Positions 48,558-59,910 of a stretch of DNA of 64,000 bases are shown here, in pieces. The translations under genes and the position numbers were made by a program. The notes under the pieces were generated by a model. The model did not search any database and was not told the DNA's origin. It saw only the letters and a program-made list of their open reading frames with translations. The DNA lies in the NCBI RefSeq assembly GCF_001296045.1, contig NZ_LJHS01000012.1:186001-250000 (forward strand), written 5' to 3'. The DNA comes from Rhizobium sp. AAP43. GTDB lineage: Bacteria; Pseudomonadota; Alphaproteobacteria; Rhizobiales; Rhizobiaceae. Positions within the stretch are counted from its first letter, which is position 1. Every line of letters starts with the position of its first letter.

Positions 48558-50936
48558 ATGCGAGACAATATGCCGGTCATGTGGTTCGAAGATCTCCTTC
48601 GCGTGGATGTCGCACGCGTCGGGGGAAAGAATTCCTCACTGGGCGAAATGATCCAAACCTTGGAAAGCAAGGGCGTGCATGTGCCGCCGGGCTTTGCGAC
48701 CACCTCAGAAGCCTATTGGAATTATGTCGATGAAAACGGCATCCGCAGCGCGATGACCGCCCTGCTTGCCGATTGGACAGGCGGCAAGGCAAGCCTCCCC
48801 GAGACGGGTGAGGCGATGCGCAAACTCTTCCTGCGCGGCACCTGGCCGGAGCCGACGGCCCGGGCCATCGTCGAAGCGTACCGAACGCTTTCGACCCGCG
48901 CCGGCCATGCCGATGTCAGTGTCGCCGTACGATCCAGCGCGACAGCCGAAGACCTGCCCGATGCGAGTTTTGCCGGCCAGCAGGAGACCTTCCTCAACAT
49001 CACGGGAGAAGAATCCCTCCTGGATGCCTGCCGCCGTTGCTACGCCTCCCTCTTCACCGATCGCGCCATCTCCTACCGCCAGACAAGGGGCTTTGACCAT
49101 ATGAAGGTCGCGCTGTCGGTCGGCGTACAGCAAATGGTTCGTTCCGACATTGGCGGCTCGGGCGTGATGTTCTCGATCGACACCGAGACCGGTTTCGACA
49201 AGGTCGTGCTGATCAATGCAGCCTGGGGCCTGGGCGAAAACGTCGTTCAGGGCGCCGTCGATCCGGATGAGTATCAGGTGTTCAAGCCGCTCCTGTCCGA
49301 TCCCGGCCTTCGCCCGATCATAGCCCGCAAGCGCGGCGCCAAGGCGATCAAGATGATCTATGGCGGCAGCGACCAGCCGACGCGCAATGTGCCGACATCG
49401 CGGGCCGAGCGAGAAGCATTGGTGCTGAAGGATGAAGAGATCCTGACCCTCGCCCGCTGGGCAGCAACCATTGAGCAGCATTACGGCTGTGCGATGGATA
49501 TGGAATGGGCTCGCGACGGCGAGACGGGACGGCTTTACATCGTGCAGGCACGCCCGGAGACCGTACAGTCAAACCGCAAGAGTGCGACGTTCAGTTCCTA
49601 CCAAATCCGCAATCGCGGCAAGACATTGGTCAAAGGGCTGTCGATCGGCGACAGCATCGTTACCGGTCAGGTCTGCCTGATCGAATCCGCGAAGGATATC
49701 GGCCAGTTTGTTGATGGCTCCGTGCTCGTAACCTCGACCACCGATCCGGACTGGGTGCCGATCATGAAGCGTGCAGCAGCCATTGTCACTGATCACGGCG
49801 GGCGCACCTCCCATGCCGCCATTGTCAGCCGCGAGCTTGGCCTGCCGGCCATCGTCGGGACAGGAGACGCGACACATCTGCTGCACACTGGCCAGGACGT
49901 GACTGTCTCCTGCGCCGAAGGCGACGAAGGTATGGTCTATGAGGGTATCGCGGATTTCGACGTCGAGACACTCGATGTCGACGCAATCCCGGAGACCCGG
50001 ACCAAGATCATGCTGAACCTCGGCAATCCGGGCGCCGCCTTCCGCTGGTGGAAGCTTCCGGCGGACGGCGTCGGCCTTGCCCGTATGGAATTCGTCATCA
50101 GCAATGCCGTGCGGATCCACCCCATGGCGCTGGTGCATTACGACCGCTTGAAGGACGAAGCTGCCAAGACCGAGATCTGGACCTTAACCAAAGGCTACGA
50201 GGACAAGACCCAGTACTTTGTCGACCAGCTGGCCGAAGGCCTCGCCCGGATCGCGGCGACCGTACATCCCAAGCCCGTGATCGTGCGGATGAGCGACTTC
50301 AAGACCAATGAATATGCCGGTCTGATCGGCGGCACCGAGTTCGAGCCGGACGAAGAAAACCCGATGATCGGTTTCCGCGGCGCCTCGCGCTATTACTCGC
50401 CGCGCTACCGGGAAGGCTTTGCGCTGGAATGCCGGGCAATCCGCAAATTGCGCAACGAGATGGGTTTCTCGAACGTGATCGTGATGATCCCATTTTGCCG
50501 CTCGATCGGCGAGGCGGAAAAGGTCACGGCCGTGATGGCCGAAAACGGCCTGCGCCGTGGCGAGGACGGCTTGCAGATCTATGTGATGTGCGAGATCCCC
50601 TCAAATGTCATCCTGGCCGGCCAGTTCGCCCGACATTTCGACGGTTTCTCAATAGGCTCCAACGACCTCACACAGTTGACGCTGGGGGTAGACCGCGATT
50701 CAGGCGATCTCGCCGACCTTTTCGACGAAGAGGACGAGGCGGTCAAATGGATGATCAGCACCGTCATCCGGGAAGCCAATAAGGCGGGCGCCAAGATCGG
50801 CCTCTGCGGCCAGGCCCCAAGCGATCACCCGGATTTTGCCCGCTTCCTCGTTGAGGCCGGAATAGACAGTATCTCGGTAACGCCGGACAGCTTCATCGCT
50901 GTGAAGCACAAGGTGGCGGAAGCCGAGAAGAGCTGA
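48558..50936 (+). CDS. ppsA: phosphoenolpyruvate synthase
   Basis: PEP synthase of 792 aa, the same length as E. coli PpsA. It makes PEP, AMP and phosphate from pyruvate and ATP for gluconeogenesis. The ATP-grasp domain begins with VARVGGKNSSLGEM. The phosphocarrier His is near residue 419 in DHGGRTSHAAIVSRELG. The PEP-binding barrel has FVMIPFCRSIGEAEKV-like and SIGSNDLTQLTLGVDRD sequences and the Cys in IGLCGQAPSDHPDF. The start at MRDNMPV follows AGCGGAGGA; an earlier in-frame ATG at 48471 has no such site. It stands alone between paoA and hutD. Confidence 0.94.
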   Translation: MRDNMPVMWFEDLLRVDVARVGGKNSSLGEMIQTLESKGVHVPPGFATTSEAYWNYVDENGIRSAMTALLADWTGGKASLPETGEAMRKLFLRGTWPEPTARAIVEAYRTLSTRAGHADVSVAVRSSATAEDLPDASFAGQQETFLNITGEESLLDACRRCYASLFTDRAISYRQTRGFDHMKVALSVGVQQMVRSDIGGSGVMFSIDTETGFDKVVLINAAWGLGENVVQGAVDPDEYQVFKPLLSDPGLRPIIARKRGAKAIKMIYGGSDQPTRNVPTSRAEREALVLKDEEILTLARWAATIEQHYGCAMDMEWARDGETGRLYIVQARPETVQSNRKSATFSSYQIRNRGKTLVKGLSIGDSIVTGQVCLIESAKDIGQFVDGSVLVTSTTDPDWVPIMKRAAAIVTDHGGRTSHAAIVSRELGLPAIVGTGDATHLLHTGQDVTVSCAEGDEGMVYEGIADFDVETLDVDAIPETRTKIMLNLGNPGAAFRWWKLPADGVGLARMEFVISNAVRIHPMALVHYDRLKDEAAKTEIWTLTKGYEDKTQYFVDQLAEGLARIAATVHPKPVIVRMSDFKTNEYAGLIGGTEFEPDEENPMIGFRGASRYYSPRYREGFALECRAIRKLRNEMGFSNVIVMIPFCRSIGEAEKVTAVMAENGLRRGEDGLQIYVMCEIPSNVILAGQFARHFDGFSIGSNDLTQLTLGVDRDSGDLADLFDEEDEAVKWMISTVIREANKAGAKIGLCGQAPSDHPDFARFLVEAGIDSISVTPDSFIAVKHKVAEAEKS

Positions 50937-50966
50937 AGTTCCAGCCTAAAACAGATCCTGTCGGCG

Positions 50967-51551
50967 TCAGTGGGCCGTATGAAGCTGAATGAAAAATGCC
51001 CTTGCCGTGGGTTCAGCGGCGGCAAGGGTGATCTGATCGCCCGGTGCCAAGCCGAGCAGGACATCACCCTTATCGACCGAATGGGCGCATCCACCAGCCT
51101 TAACCTCGACGCGTCCGGAAAAGACGAGAGCGGCGGCATCACTGTCGATGTTAAGCTGCTTTTCCGGCAAGGACAAACGCTGCATGGTGTGCCGCCAGAG
51201 CCCCCTTCGGGTCATCACGTTCAGATCCAGCGTCTCGCCACCGAGGCTATCGGCCTGCACGACAGCATCTCCCGAAAAGGAAAAGGGGTCCGTGTCTGTA
51301 GTCAGCGGTGTCCGCACGACACCGTCGACCGTCAGGCGCATTCCCTCCCCCGCCATGACCGCAATCGTGCGGTCAATGCCGGGAAAGGGAGAGAACGGAC
51401 CAGACCCGTTTACCGTGGCGAGGCTGATGCGCCAGAGAAAATCGGACGCATCTGAGCCTGACGGATGAGCAATCACCTCGCGGGTAACCCCGAGACCGTT
51501 CTTCCATGGCATCACCCGATGGTCACCGAAGCGCTGCAACCTGATCGTCAC
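50967..51551 (-). CDS. hutD: HutD family protein
   Basis: Cupin-fold protein of 194 aa. MPWKNGLGVTREVIAHPSG at the N-terminus and FLWRISLATVNGSGPFSPFP are the HutD signatures. HutD is not an enzyme of histidine breakdown; in Pseudomonas it is thought to limit excess hut expression, possibly by binding urocanate. It is the last gene of the leftward hut operon, 16 bp after hutU. Confidence 0.92.
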   Translation of the reverse strand: MTIRLQRFGDHRVMPWKNGLGVTREVIAHPSGSDASDFLWRISLATVNGSGPFSPFPGIDRTIAVMAGEGMRLTVDGVVRTPLTTDTDPFSFSGDAVVQADSLGGETLDLNVMTRRGLWRHTMQRLSLPEKQLNIDSDAAALVFSGRVEVKAGGCAHSVDKGDVLLGLAPGDQITLAAAEPTARAFFIQLHTAH

Positions 51552-51567
51552 GGCCCGCTCCTATCGC

Positions 51568-53253
51568 TCAGTTGCCGAGAATGCCCGGCAAACGAAGGCC
51601 CTTTTCCTTGGCGCAGTCGAGTGCGATCTCGTAGCCGGCATCGGCATGGCGCATGACGCCAGTCGCCGGGTCGTTCCACAACACGCGCTCAAGCCGCTTG
51701 GCCGCATCATCCGACCCATCGGCGCAAATGACCACGCCCGAATGCTGGGAAAAGCCCATGCCGACGCCGCCGCCGTGATGCAGCGACACCCAGGTGGCAC
51801 CCGAGGCCGTGTTGAGAAGGGCGTTCAGCAGCGGCCAGTCGGACACGGCGTCCGATCCGTCCTTCATCGCTTCCGTCTCGCGGTTCGGCGAGGCAACAGA
51901 ACCCGAATCCAGATGGTCACGGCCGATGACCACAGGCGCACTGAGCTCACCACTCTTGACCATTTCGTTGAAGGCAAGCGCCAGGCGATGGCGATCGCCG
52001 AGCCCCACCCAGCAGATGCGCGCCGGCAGGCCCTGGAAGGCGATGCGCTCACGCGCCATGTCCAGCCAGTTATGCAGATGCGTGTTGCCGGGCGTCAGTT
52101 CCTTCACCTTGGCGTCCGTCTTGTAGATATCCTCCGGATCGCCCGACAGGGCCGCCCAGCGGAACGGGCCGATGCCGCGACAAAACAGCGGGCGGATATA
52201 GGCCGGCACGAAGCCGGGGAAGGCGAAGGCATTTTCAAGACCCTCTTCCTTCGCCACCTGGCGGATATTATTGCCGTAGTCGAGCGTCGGAACGCCGGCA
52301 TCCCAGAAGGCGACCATGGCTTCAACATGCGCCTTCATCGAAGCGCGCGCCGCAATCTCGACGGTCTTCGGATCACTTTCGCGCTTGGCCTTGTGTTCGG
52401 CAACCGTCCAGCCGATCGGCAGGTAGCCATTGAGCGGATCATGGGCCGAGGTCTGGTCTGTGACGATGTCGGGGCGCGGACCGCCGGCCTGCATGCGCTT
52501 GACCAGCTCCGGGAAGATCTCGGCAGCATTGCCGAGCAGGCCGACGGATTTGGCTTCACCGGCCTTTGTCCAGCGGTCGATCATTTCAAGCGCTTCGTCC
52601 AGCGTCTTCGCCTTTTCATCGACGTAACGGGTACGCAGGCGGAAATCGATGCGGGTTTCGTCGCTTTCAACCGCCAGGCAGCAGGCGCCTGCCATGACGG
52701 CAGCCAGCGGCTGGGCGCCACCCATGCCGCCGAGGCCACCGGTCAGAATCCACTTCCCCTTCAGATTGCCGCCGTAATGCTGGCGGCCGGCTTCCACGAA
52801 GGTCTCATAGGTGCCCTGCACAATGCCCTGCGTGCCGATATAGATCCACGAACCGGCGGTCATCTGGCCGTACATGGCGAGACCTTTTTTATCCAGTTCG
52901 TTGAAATGGTCCCAGGTCGCCCAATGCGGCACGAGGTTGGAATTGGCGATCAGGACACGCGGCGCGTCCTTGTGCGTGCGGAACACACCGACCGGCTTGC
53001 CGGATTGCACAACGAGGGTTTCCTCCTCGGTGAGCGTCTTCAGCGTCGCGACGATCCGGTCGAAATCCTCCCAGGTACGGGCAGCGCGGCCGATACCGCC
53101 ATAGACCACCAGTTCATGCGGGTTTTCCGCGACATCGGGATCGAGGTTGTTCATCAGCATGCGCAAGGGCGCTTCGGTCATCCAGCTCTTGGCGTTGAGC
53201 TCGGTTCCGCGCGGCGAGCGCACGTCGCGGATGTTGTGGCGTGGGTTGGTCAT
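51568..53253 (-). CDS. hutU: urocanate hydratase
   Basis: Urocanase of 561 aa, the usual length. It adds water to urocanate to give imidazolone propionate with a tightly bound NAD. The N-terminal [20 protein letters not shown] and the NAD region [14 protein letters not shown] are typical, and the active-site Cys lies in [13 protein letters not shown]. It is preceded by hutG with a 1-bp gap. Intact. Confidence 0.97.
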   Translation of the reverse strand: MTNPRHNIRDVRSPRGTELNAKSWMTEAPLRMLMNNLDPDVAENPHELVVYGGIGRAARTWEDFDRIVATLKTLTEEETLVVQSGKPVGVFRTHKDAPRVLIANSNLVPHWATWDHFNELDKKGLAMYGQMTAGSWIYIGTQGIVQGTYETFVEAGRQHYGGNLKGKWILTGGLGGMGGAQPLAAVMAGACCLAVESDETRIDFRLRTRYVDEKAKTLDEALEMIDRWTKAGEAKSVGLLGNAAEIFPELVKRMQAGGPRPDIVTDQTSAHDPLNGYLPIGWTVAEHKAKRESDPKTVEIAARASMKAHVEAMVAFWDAGVPTLDYGNNIRQVAKEEGLENAFAFPGFVPAYIRPLFCRGIGPFRWAALSGDPEDIYKTDAKVKELTPGNTHLHNWLDMARERIAFQGLPARICWVGLGDRHRLALAFNEMVKSGELSAPVVIGRDHLDSGSVASPNRETEAMKDGSDAVSDWPLLNALLNTASGATWVSLHHGGGVGMGFSQHSGVVICADGSDDAAKRLERVLWNDPATGVMRHADAGYEIALDCAKEKGLRLPGILGN

Positions 53254-53254
53254 C

Positions 53255-54064
53255 TCAGTTCCCCTTGGTCTTCAGTTGATCCGCAACGGCTTCGATGCGT
53301 GCCAGGATCTGGTTCAGGTGAATTCGCAGCCGTCCGGCCTTTTCCTCGTCATAGGCAAAGGGCGGCGCTTCGGTGGTCAGGTGCGAGATCTGCGACAGCT
53401 CCATCTGGATGGCATGCACGCCAGTCTGCGGCTGTCCGTAGTGACGGGTGGTCCAGCCACCCTTGAAGCGGCCGTTGACGACCGACGTATAGTCTTCGGC
53501 AGCGCGTGCAGCCTCCGCTGCGGCGGCCTCGATGAGCGGATCGCAGGTGCGGCCCATGTCGGTGCCGATGTTGAAGTCGGGAAGCCTTCCCTCAAACAGG
53601 AAGGGGATCAGCGAGCGGATCGAGTGGCAATCATAGAGAACAGCAACGCCATGGATAGCCTTGACCCGTTCGATCTCGGCCGCGATCGCCGCATGATACG
53701 GTGCATGAAAGGTCGTCAACCGGTCATCGATATCGGCAGCAGTAGGCTCTTTACCTTCCATCCAGATCGCCTGACCGTCAAAATCCGTCTGCGGCACGAG
53801 CCCGGTCGTGTTTTGGCCAGGATAGAGACTGGTACCTGTCGGGTCACGATTGGCGTCGATGACATAGCGGTGGAAGGTGGCACGCACGGTCGTCGCATTC
53901 GGCAGGAGGCGGGCATAGAGTTGGTGGATGTGCCAGTCGGTATCGGCCAGCATTCGACCGTTGTCGTTGAGACGCGCCCAAATCTCGGGCGGAACGTCGG
54001 TGCCGGTATGCGGAAACGCGAGAATGACGGGCGAGGTGCCCTGAGTGACGTCGAAGACCGCCAT
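53255..54064 (-). CDS. hutG: N-formylglutamate deformylase
   Basis: Zinc hydrolase of 269 aa that splits N-formylglutamate into glutamate and formate. Landmarks are [33 protein letters not shown] and [11 protein letters not shown]. The start at [12 protein letters not shown] was chosen; the longer upstream frame lies inside hutH. It directly follows hutH with a 1-bp gap. Its presence beside hutF shows the five-step route rather than the formiminoglutamase route. Confidence 0.95.
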   Translation of the reverse strand: MAVFDVTQGTSPVILAFPHTGTDVPPEIWARLNDNGRMLADTDWHIHQLYARLLPNATTVRATFHRYVIDANRDPTGTSLYPGQNTTGLVPQTDFDGQAIWMEGKEPTAADIDDRLTTFHAPYHAAIAAEIERVKAIHGVAVLYDCHSIRSLIPFLFEGRLPDFNIGTDMGRTCDPLIEAAAAEAARAAEDYTSVVNGRFKGGWTTRHYGQPQTGVHAIQMELSQISHLTTEAPPFAYDEEKAGRLRIHLNQILARIEAVADQLKTKGN

Positions 54065-54065
54065 C

Positions 54066-55601
54066 TCAGCTCTCCAATCCCGGCAACAAACCAGCCGAAA
54101 CGCTGGCAACCAGCGATCCATCCGCCACCAAGGCACCCGCCGCTGCGAGGTCCGGTGCCATGAAGCGATCTTCGTCGAGCGTCGCCACCACCATACGCAG
54201 CGTGTCGATCGCCTTCTGCAGTTCGGGACTGGTGGCAAGCGGGGCACGGAACTCGACGCCTTGCGCCGCGGTGAGCGCCTCGATGCCGATGATGCCGAAC
54301 AGGTTCTCCGTCATCTGCAGCAGGCGCCGCGCGCCATGGCAGGCCATGGACACATGGTCTTCCTGGTTGGCCGATGTCGGGGTCGAATCCACCGATGCGG
54401 GATGCGACATCTGCTTGTTTTCACTCATCAACGCCGCAGAGGTGACTTCCGCAATCATCAGGCCGGAATTCAAGCCTGGCTTGCGAGCGAGAAAGGCCGG
54501 CAGTCCATAAGACAGCGCCGGGTCAACCAGCAGTGCAACGCGCCGCTGGGCAATCGCACCGATTTCGCAAACGGCGATGGCGATTTGGTCAGCGGCAAAG
54601 GCAACGGGTTCTGCGTGGAAATTGCCGCCGGACACCACGCTGTTGTCGGAGAGCACCAGCGGATTGTCTGTGACCGCATTGGCCTCGATTTCAAGCGTTC
54701 GGCCGGCCATGCGCAGAAGATCCAGACAGGCACCATCAACCTGCGGCTGGCAGCGGATGCAATAGGGGTCCTGAACGCGCTCATCACCCTGCAGGTGGCT
54801 TTCCCGGATCACCGACCCCGCCAACAACCCGCGAAGGGAAGCCGCCGTATCGATCTGGCCCTTGTGGCCACGCAATGTGTGGATATCGGCAGTGAAAGGC
54901 GCCGAAGAGCCCATGGCCGCATCGGTCGACAACGCACCGGTAATCAACGCCGCCTGCGCTGCACGATGGGCGCGGAACAGACCGGCGAGTGCCAGCGCCG
55001 TCGAGGCCTGCGTGCCGTTGATCAGCGCCAGCCCTTCCTTGGCAGCCAGCACGACAGGGGTCAGGCACGCACGCTCGAGCGCCACCCCACCCGGCAGGCG
55101 CTCTCCCTGATAAAAGGCTTCGGCCTCGCCCATCATCACGGCCGCCATGTGAGCCAGCGGCGCAAGATCACCCGACGCACCAACCGACCCCTTTTCCGGG
55201 ATCAGTGGGGTGACACCCTTTTCCAGCATGCCCTCGATCAAACGCACCAGTTCGAGCCGCACGCCAGAGGCCCCGCGACCAAGCGAGACGAGCTTCAGCG
55301 CCATGATGAGCCGGACAATGTTTTCAGGCAGTGGTTGCCCGACACCGCAGCAATGCGACAGGATCAGATTGCGCTGCAGCACTGCCGTATCGGCCGCATC
55401 GATCTTGATCGAGGCAAGTTTTCCGAACCCGGTATTGATGCCATAAACGGCCTCATTGCCGGCGGCGATCTCCGCTATGCGGGCAGCCGCGCGTTCGATG
55501 CCGACATCAAAGCTTCGGTCGAGCACGACGCTTTCGCTGTTCCAGTAGATGGTTGCCAGTTCGGCCAGCGAGACGCGGCCGGGATGGAGCGTAATGGTCA
55601 T
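54066..55601 (-). CDS. hutH: histidine ammonia-lyase
   Basis: HAL of 511 aa that deaminates histidine to urocanate. The MIO-forming Ala-Ser-Gly is present in [17 protein letters not shown] at about residues 142-144. Other active-site residues are visible: [40 protein letters not shown] and [10 protein letters not shown]. The ATG overlaps the stop of hutI (ATGA), which fixes the start. This is the catalytically complete copy, in contrast to the paralogue at 56815-58323. Confidence 0.97.
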   Translation of the reverse strand: MTITLHPGRVSLAELATIYWNSESVVLDRSFDVGIERAAARIAEIAAGNEAVYGINTGFGKLASIKIDAADTAVLQRNLILSHCCGVGQPLPENIVRLIMALKLVSLGRGASGVRLELVRLIEGMLEKGVTPLIPEKGSVGASGDLAPLAHMAAVMMGEAEAFYQGERLPGGVALERACLTPVVLAAKEGLALINGTQASTALALAGLFRAHRAAQAALITGALSTDAAMGSSAPFTADIHTLRGHKGQIDTAASLRGLLAGSVIRESHLQGDERVQDPYCIRCQPQVDGACLDLLRMAGRTLEIEANAVTDNPLVLSDNSVVSGGNFHAEPVAFAADQIAIAVCEIGAIAQRRVALLVDPALSYGLPAFLARKPGLNSGLMIAEVTSAALMSENKQMSHPASVDSTPTSANQEDHVSMACHGARRLLQMTENLFGIIGIEALTAAQGVEFRAPLATSPELQKAIDTLRMVVATLDEDRFMAPDLAAAGALVADGSLVASVSAGLLPGLES

Positions 55602-56818
55602 GCGTGGTTTCCTCCCGTCAATTCCCCGTTCCAGATCCGTTGGTGGAGCGGATTGAAACCGATGCGATAGACAAGCTCGGCTGGGCTCTCGATATTCCAG
55701 ATGGCCAGATCCGCCTGCTTGCCGATCTCGATCGTCCCGATCGTATCGAGGCGCCCGAGCGCACGGGCCGCCTCGCGCGTGACACCGGCGAGGCATTCCT
55801 CGACGGTCAGGTGAAACAGCGTCGCGCCCATGTTCATCGTCAAAAGCAGCGAGGTCAGCGGCGAGGTGCCGGGATTGCAATCGGTGGCAAGCGCCATCTT
55901 CGTCCCATGCTTGCGGAACAGATCGACCGGCGGCTTCTTCGTTTCCCGGATAAAATAATAGGCGCCTGGTAGAAGCACAGCGACAGTGCCGGCCTGCGTC
56001 ATGGCCGCTGCTCCCTCCTGATCGGTATACTCCAGATGATCGGCGGAAAGAGCGCCGCAGTCTGCGGCCAGGGCTGCCCCATGCAGATTGGAGAGCTGAT
56101 CGGCATGCAGCTTCACCGGCAGGCCCAGGTCCTTTGCCGCATCGAAGACGACGCGCATCTCGTCAACCGAAAAGGCGATGCCTTCGCAGAATCCATCGAC
56201 CGCATCGACCAGACCTTCCCGATGGGCCGCCTCCAGCCCGGGCAGCACCACGTCGCGAATGAAGTCTCCATTGCGGCCCTTGTAGTCCGCCGGGGTCGCA
56301 TGGGCGCCGAGATAGGTGGTGGTGAGATTGACCTGACGCTGCCCACCCAGAGATCTGGCCGCCCGCAGCATCTTCAGCTCGTCCGCAACCGTCAGGCCAT
56401 AACCGGACTTCACCTCGACCGTCGTTACCCCTTCCGCCATCAAGGCATCGAGGCGCGGCAGGGTCTGGGCCACAAGATCGGCTTCGCTGGCATCACGAAC
56501 CTCCCGCACCGATGAGACGATGCCGCCGCCGGCCCGGGCGATTTCCTCATAGGTTGCCCCGGCAAGACGCATCTCGAATTCACGGGCGCGGTTGCCGGCA
56601 TGGACGAGATGCGTATGGCAGTCGATCAGGCCCGGCGTGATCCAACGACCGTCGCAATCCACCACCGTGGCACCCTTGACCTCTGGCATGCCTGCGTCAT
56701 CGCCAACATAGGCGATCCGGCAATTTTCGATCAGGATTGCCCCGTTTTCGATGATGCCGAGGCCGGGCTCGGTCTGCGCCATCGTCGCCAGCTTCGCATT
56801 CCGCAGAAGCGTTTTCAT
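55598..56818 (-). CDS. hutI: imidazolonepropionase
   Basis: Metal-dependent amidohydrolase of 406 aa that opens the imidazolone ring to formiminoglutamate. The metal motif is [14 protein letters not shown] near residue 65. Further landmarks are [40 protein letters not shown] and [14 protein letters not shown]. It overlaps hutH and the HutH paralogue by 4 bp on either side, so translation is coupled. Confidence 0.96.
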   Translation of the reverse strand: MKTLLRNAKLATMAQTEPGLGIIENGAILIENCRIAYVGDDAGMPEVKGATVVDCDGRWITPGLIDCHTHLVHAGNRAREFEMRLAGATYEEIARAGGGIVSSVREVRDASEADLVAQTLPRLDALMAEGVTTVEVKSGYGLTVADELKMLRAARSLGGQRQVNLTTTYLGAHATPADYKGRNGDFIRDVVLPGLEAAHREGLVDAVDGFCEGIAFSVDEMRVVFDAAKDLGLPVKLHADQLSNLHGAALAADCGALSADHLEYTDQEGAAAMTQAGTVAVLLPGAYYFIRETKKPPVDLFRKHGTKMALATDCNPGTSPLTSLLLTMNMGATLFHLTVEECLAGVTREAARALGRLDTIGTIEIGKQADLAIWNIESPAELVYRIGFNPLHQRIWNGELTGGNHA

Positions 56819-58323
56819 CGTACGTCCTCCTGAAGTGAGGCCGGAATGGCGGCGATCATCGCGCGCACTTTGGCGACCTCGACATTGAGCGGCCGGTCGT
56901 CGCGATAGAAGGGAACAGCTTCACGGACCTTGCCATAAAGTGCTGCAGTCCGAGAGGCCTTCTCCGCCGAACCGGCCTGCAAATCATAAGCCTGTGCCGC
57001 CGCCATCACTTCAATGGCCAGAATGGTCTGCAGGTTGCCAATGATCGCCAGCGCCTTGTCGGCGGCCGGCGTCGCATGGGTGAGGATATCCTCCTGCAGG
57101 GCCGAGGTGATGCCGCCATCGAGGCTGGCGGGTGCAGCAAGCCGCCGGTTTTCGGCAACAAGCGCAGAGGCCGTATACTGGATGATCATGAAGCCGGAGG
57201 CGACGCCGCTTCCGGAGGCGAGAAAGGCCGGCAGGCCACTGACCAAAGGGTTGACCAGCCGGTCGATCCGCCGTTCGGAAATCGCCGCAAGTTCTGCGGC
57301 AGCCGTTCCAAGACTGTCAATGGCAAGGCCAAGAGCGGCCCCCACCGCATGAGCCTGCGAATGCACTTCGGGCGCCTCTGGCGAACCGGCGACCACGGGG
57401 TTGTCGGTGACGCTCGCCAGTTCCCGGTCAACGATCTCCGCAACATGCGCCAAGGCATCACGCACCGCCCCATGGATCTGCGGCACAGCCCGCAGGCTGA
57501 GCGGATCCTGGGTGCGGCTGCCGCCCGATTGCGCAAGAAGCGCACTGCCGGACAGCCAATGGCGTAGGTTGCGGCCAACCTGCTGAAGTCCGGGTGAGTG
57601 GCGCAGCGCCAACGGCATCTCGGCAAACGGATCAGACTGCGCGCCAAGGTTTTCATAGGTCATCGCAGCAGCGGCATCGGCCCAATCGGCCAGATGCGAA
57701 AGGCGTGATACTGCCAAGGCGCCAAGACCGGTGGCGCAAGGGGTACCATTGACGAGACTGAGGCCTTCCTTGGCCTTCAGGACAAGCGGCGCCAGGCCAA
57801 GCCGGCCGAGTGCCTCGGGCCCGGAAATCAACCCGCCGTCATGGCGGCATTCACCCTCACCGATCAGCACGAGGCCGATGGCCGCCGCATGGGTGAGATA
57901 GCCGACCGATCCCTTCGAGGGGATGACCGGCAGCATGTCGCCATTGAGAAGCGCCAAAAGCGTCTCAACCACCGACGGGCTGACACCAGAATAGCCATGG
58001 GAAAAATTGGCAATCTGCGCTGCCATCACGGCGCGCGTTTCGGCCTTGCCAAGCGGCTCACCAACGCCACAGGCATGGCTGAGAATGATGTTGCGCGACA
58101 GGGCCTGCTGGTCTTCCTGGCTGATGATGACATCGCACAATGCGCCGACACCGGTATTGATGCCGTAGCCACGAATCTCGCGCTCTACCAAAGCATCGAC
58201 AATGGCGCGTGCCTTCGCAACACGCGCCCATGCGGCCTCAGAAAGCGCGAGCGACGCCCCTTGGCCAATCGAGGCGATATCCCTCCAGGTCAGAGGTCCG
58301 TCGACAACAATCTGCTCAACCAT
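56815..58323 (-). CDS. HutH paralogue lacking the MIO tripeptide
   Basis: Aromatic amino acid lyase-family protein of 502 aa from the ATG at 58323. It keeps [37 protein letters not shown] and LQEDILTHA. At residues 138-145 it reads GSVGYLTH where HutH reads [12 protein letters not shown]. Aligned without other gaps, exactly Ala-Ser-Gly is missing between Gly141 and Tyr142. The catalytic Tyr of QDPY is Leu ([11 protein letters not shown]), and the GNFH region is changed to VHSQAH. It cannot form the MIO electrophile, so it is probably not an ammonia-lyase. Its place in the operon, coupled to hutI, argues for a hut-related role such as regulation, binding or a different reaction. Confidence 0.9.
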   Translation of the reverse strand: MVEQIVVDGPLTWRDIASIGQGASLALSEAAWARVAKARAIVDALVEREIRGYGINTGVGALCDVIISQEDQQALSRNIILSHACGVGEPLGKAETRAVMAAQIANFSHGYSGVSPSVVETLLALLNGDMLPVIPSKGSVGYLTHAAAIGLVLIGEGECRHDGGLISGPEALGRLGLAPLVLKAKEGLSLVNGTPCATGLGALAVSRLSHLADWADAAAAMTYENLGAQSDPFAEMPLALRHSPGLQQVGRNLRHWLSGSALLAQSGGSRTQDPLSLRAVPQIHGAVRDALAHVAEIVDRELASVTDNPVVAGSPEAPEVHSQAHAVGAALGLAIDSLGTAAAELAAISERRIDRLVNPLVSGLPAFLASGSGVASGFMIIQYTASALVAENRRLAAPASLDGGITSALQEDILTHATPAADKALAIIGNLQTILAIEVMAAAQAYDLQAGSAEKASRTAALYGKVREAVPFYRDDRPLNVEVAKVRAMIAAIPASLQEDVR

Positions 58324-58454
58324 GATGCGCCACCTCCGCACCTGCACCGAGCACCCCGTTGCACTCCGTCCCAAGCAGGGGACCATTCAAACTGACATGC
58401 TGCATGGAAGTACCCCTCGTGGTGATTTGCTGGTCGACAACCTCGGATTTATGA
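58324..58454. other. 131-bp gap in the hut operon
   Basis: Non-coding interval between hutF and the HutH paralogue; all other hut junctions overlap or are under 20 bp. It could hold an internal promoter or a processing site. Nothing specific was recognised. Confidence 0.35.
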
Positions 58455-59825
58455 CTATCCGAGCCTCTGAAGCACGTCGCGAAAACGGCGGTCGATGGCC
58501 TCTTCATCGCGATGCCGCCCCTCACGGACGACCCATTGCCCGCCCACCATCACGTCGCGCACAGCGGCGTCACCGACGGCGAACAGCCAGCGGTCGAGGA
58601 TCTGGTCGGCGGATGCAGCGCCGATGAATGGATTGTTGCCATCAAGCACGACAAGATCGGCGCGGGCCCCGATCCGGATGCCATGGCCGGACAAACCGGC
58701 AGCCTGCGCGCCCCCCTTGAGGGCTGCATCGAACATCGTACGGCCTACCGAGGCGCCCGGACCGCTTGCAAGCCGATTGCGGCGACGGTCGCGCAGTCTC
58801 TGTCCGTATTCGAGCAGGCGAAGCTCTTCCGCAACCGATGTTGCAACATGGCTATCCGTGCCGATGCCGAAGACACCGCCTTGGGCGAGATAATCGGTTG
58901 CCGGGAAAATGCCGTCGCCGAGATTGGCTTCCGTCGCCGGGCAAAGGCCCGCGACCGCCCCGGAGCGGGCAAGCCTTGCCGTTTCCTCCGGCGTCATGTG
59001 GGTCGCGTGGATCGCACACCAGCGCGCATCGACCGGCATTTCGTCGAGCAGGAAGTCCACCGGACGGCGTCCACTCCAGGCAAGGCAGTCTTCAACCTCG
59101 CGTTCCTGTTCAGCGACATGGATATGGATTGGACCGCCGGTCTTTTCAGCAGCAAGAATCGCCCGCATTTCATCCGGTGTTGCCGCACGCAGCGAATGGA
59201 TCGCCAGACCAAGCGTCGCGCCCATGGCATCGCAATCGGGCCTCAACGCATCCAGCAGACCGAGGAAACCATCGACAGTGTGGATGAAGGGGCGCTGGCC
59301 CTCGCCCGGTTCCGTTCCGCCAAAACCCGCATGGGCGTAAAAGACCGGAAGATGGGTCAGGCCGATGCCCGCACCCCTGGCCGCCGACAGGATTCGCCGT
59401 GAGGTATCCGCTGCATTGCCGCGACGACGGTCCGCGCCTGCTTGATGAAAATAGTGAAACTCCACCACATGACCAAAGCCACCCTTGAGTAGTTCACTAT
59501 ACAACTTTGTAGCCACGACTTCGATGTCATCAAGCGACATGCGCGCCACAAGCTTGTACATGCTGTCGCGCCAGGTCCAGAAACTATCCTCCGTCGACCC
59601 CGCCAGTTCGGCAAGTCCGGCCATTGCGCGCTGAAATGCGTGCGAATGCAGGTTCGGCAAGGCTGGAACGACAGGCCCGGAGGCTTTGACCGTCTGCGGT
59701 ATGGCCTCTACAGACGTGTCAAGCGCCGCAATGCCACCATCTGCCCCAAAGGTCAGCAATACGTCGGATGACCAGCCCTGCGGCAGCAGGATATGTTCAC
59801 AAAAAAGAGTTTCCGACGCGGTCAT
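58455..59825 (-). CDS. hutF: formimidoylglutamate deiminase
   Basis: Amidohydrolase-family enzyme of 456 aa that turns N-formimidoyl-glutamate into N-formylglutamate and ammonia. Visible motifs are PALPNLHSHAFQRAMAGLAE with two metal His near residue 60, EFHYFHQ, IHIHVAEQEREVEDC, HATHMTPEE and GTDSHVATSVAEELR. The start at MTASETLFCEHILLP was chosen; the longer upstream frame runs through the promoter into hutC. It is the first gene of the hut operon, divergent from hutC. Confidence 0.95.
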   Translation of the reverse strand: MTASETLFCEHILLPQGWSSDVLLTFGADGGIAALDTSVEAIPQTVKASGPVVPALPNLHSHAFQRAMAGLAELAGSTEDSFWTWRDSMYKLVARMSLDDIEVVATKLYSELLKGGFGHVVEFHYFHQAGADRRRGNAADTSRRILSAARGAGIGLTHLPVFYAHAGFGGTEPGEGQRPFIHTVDGFLGLLDALRPDCDAMGATLGLAIHSLRAATPDEMRAILAAEKTGGPIHIHVAEQEREVEDCLAWSGRRPVDFLLDEMPVDARWCAIHATHMTPEETARLARSGAVAGLCPATEANLGDGIFPATDYLAQGGVFGIGTDSHVATSVAEELRLLEYGQRLRDRRRNRLASGPGASVGRTMFDAALKGGAQAAGLSGHGIRIGARADLVVLDGNNPFIGAASADQILDRWLFAVGDAAVRDVMVGGQWVVREGRHRDEEAIDRRFRDVLQRLG

Positions 59826-59843
59826 TTGCGTAGCCTTGCTAAG

Positions 59844-59850
59844 TTGTATA
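59844..59850. promoter_or_regulatory. TTGTATA half-site near the hutF start
   Basis: TTGTATAGG lies 19 bp upstream of the hutF ATG, and its complement CTATACAA occurs inside hutF near 59497-59504. TTGTATA-type half-sites occur in HutC-family operators. Weak evidence, position only. Confidence 0.25.
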
Positions 59851-59910
59851 GGGAAGATGGCAGAGATTTTCTGGGCCGGCAAGTGGCTTTGCCGAAACTT
59901 TGCGCTTTCT

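Noticed and set aside
56815-58323. Treating the HutH paralogue as a pseudogene
   Set aside because: The frame is complete over 502 codons, starts and ends in coupling overlaps, and the missing three residues are in frame, so it looks like a maintained gene with changed function.
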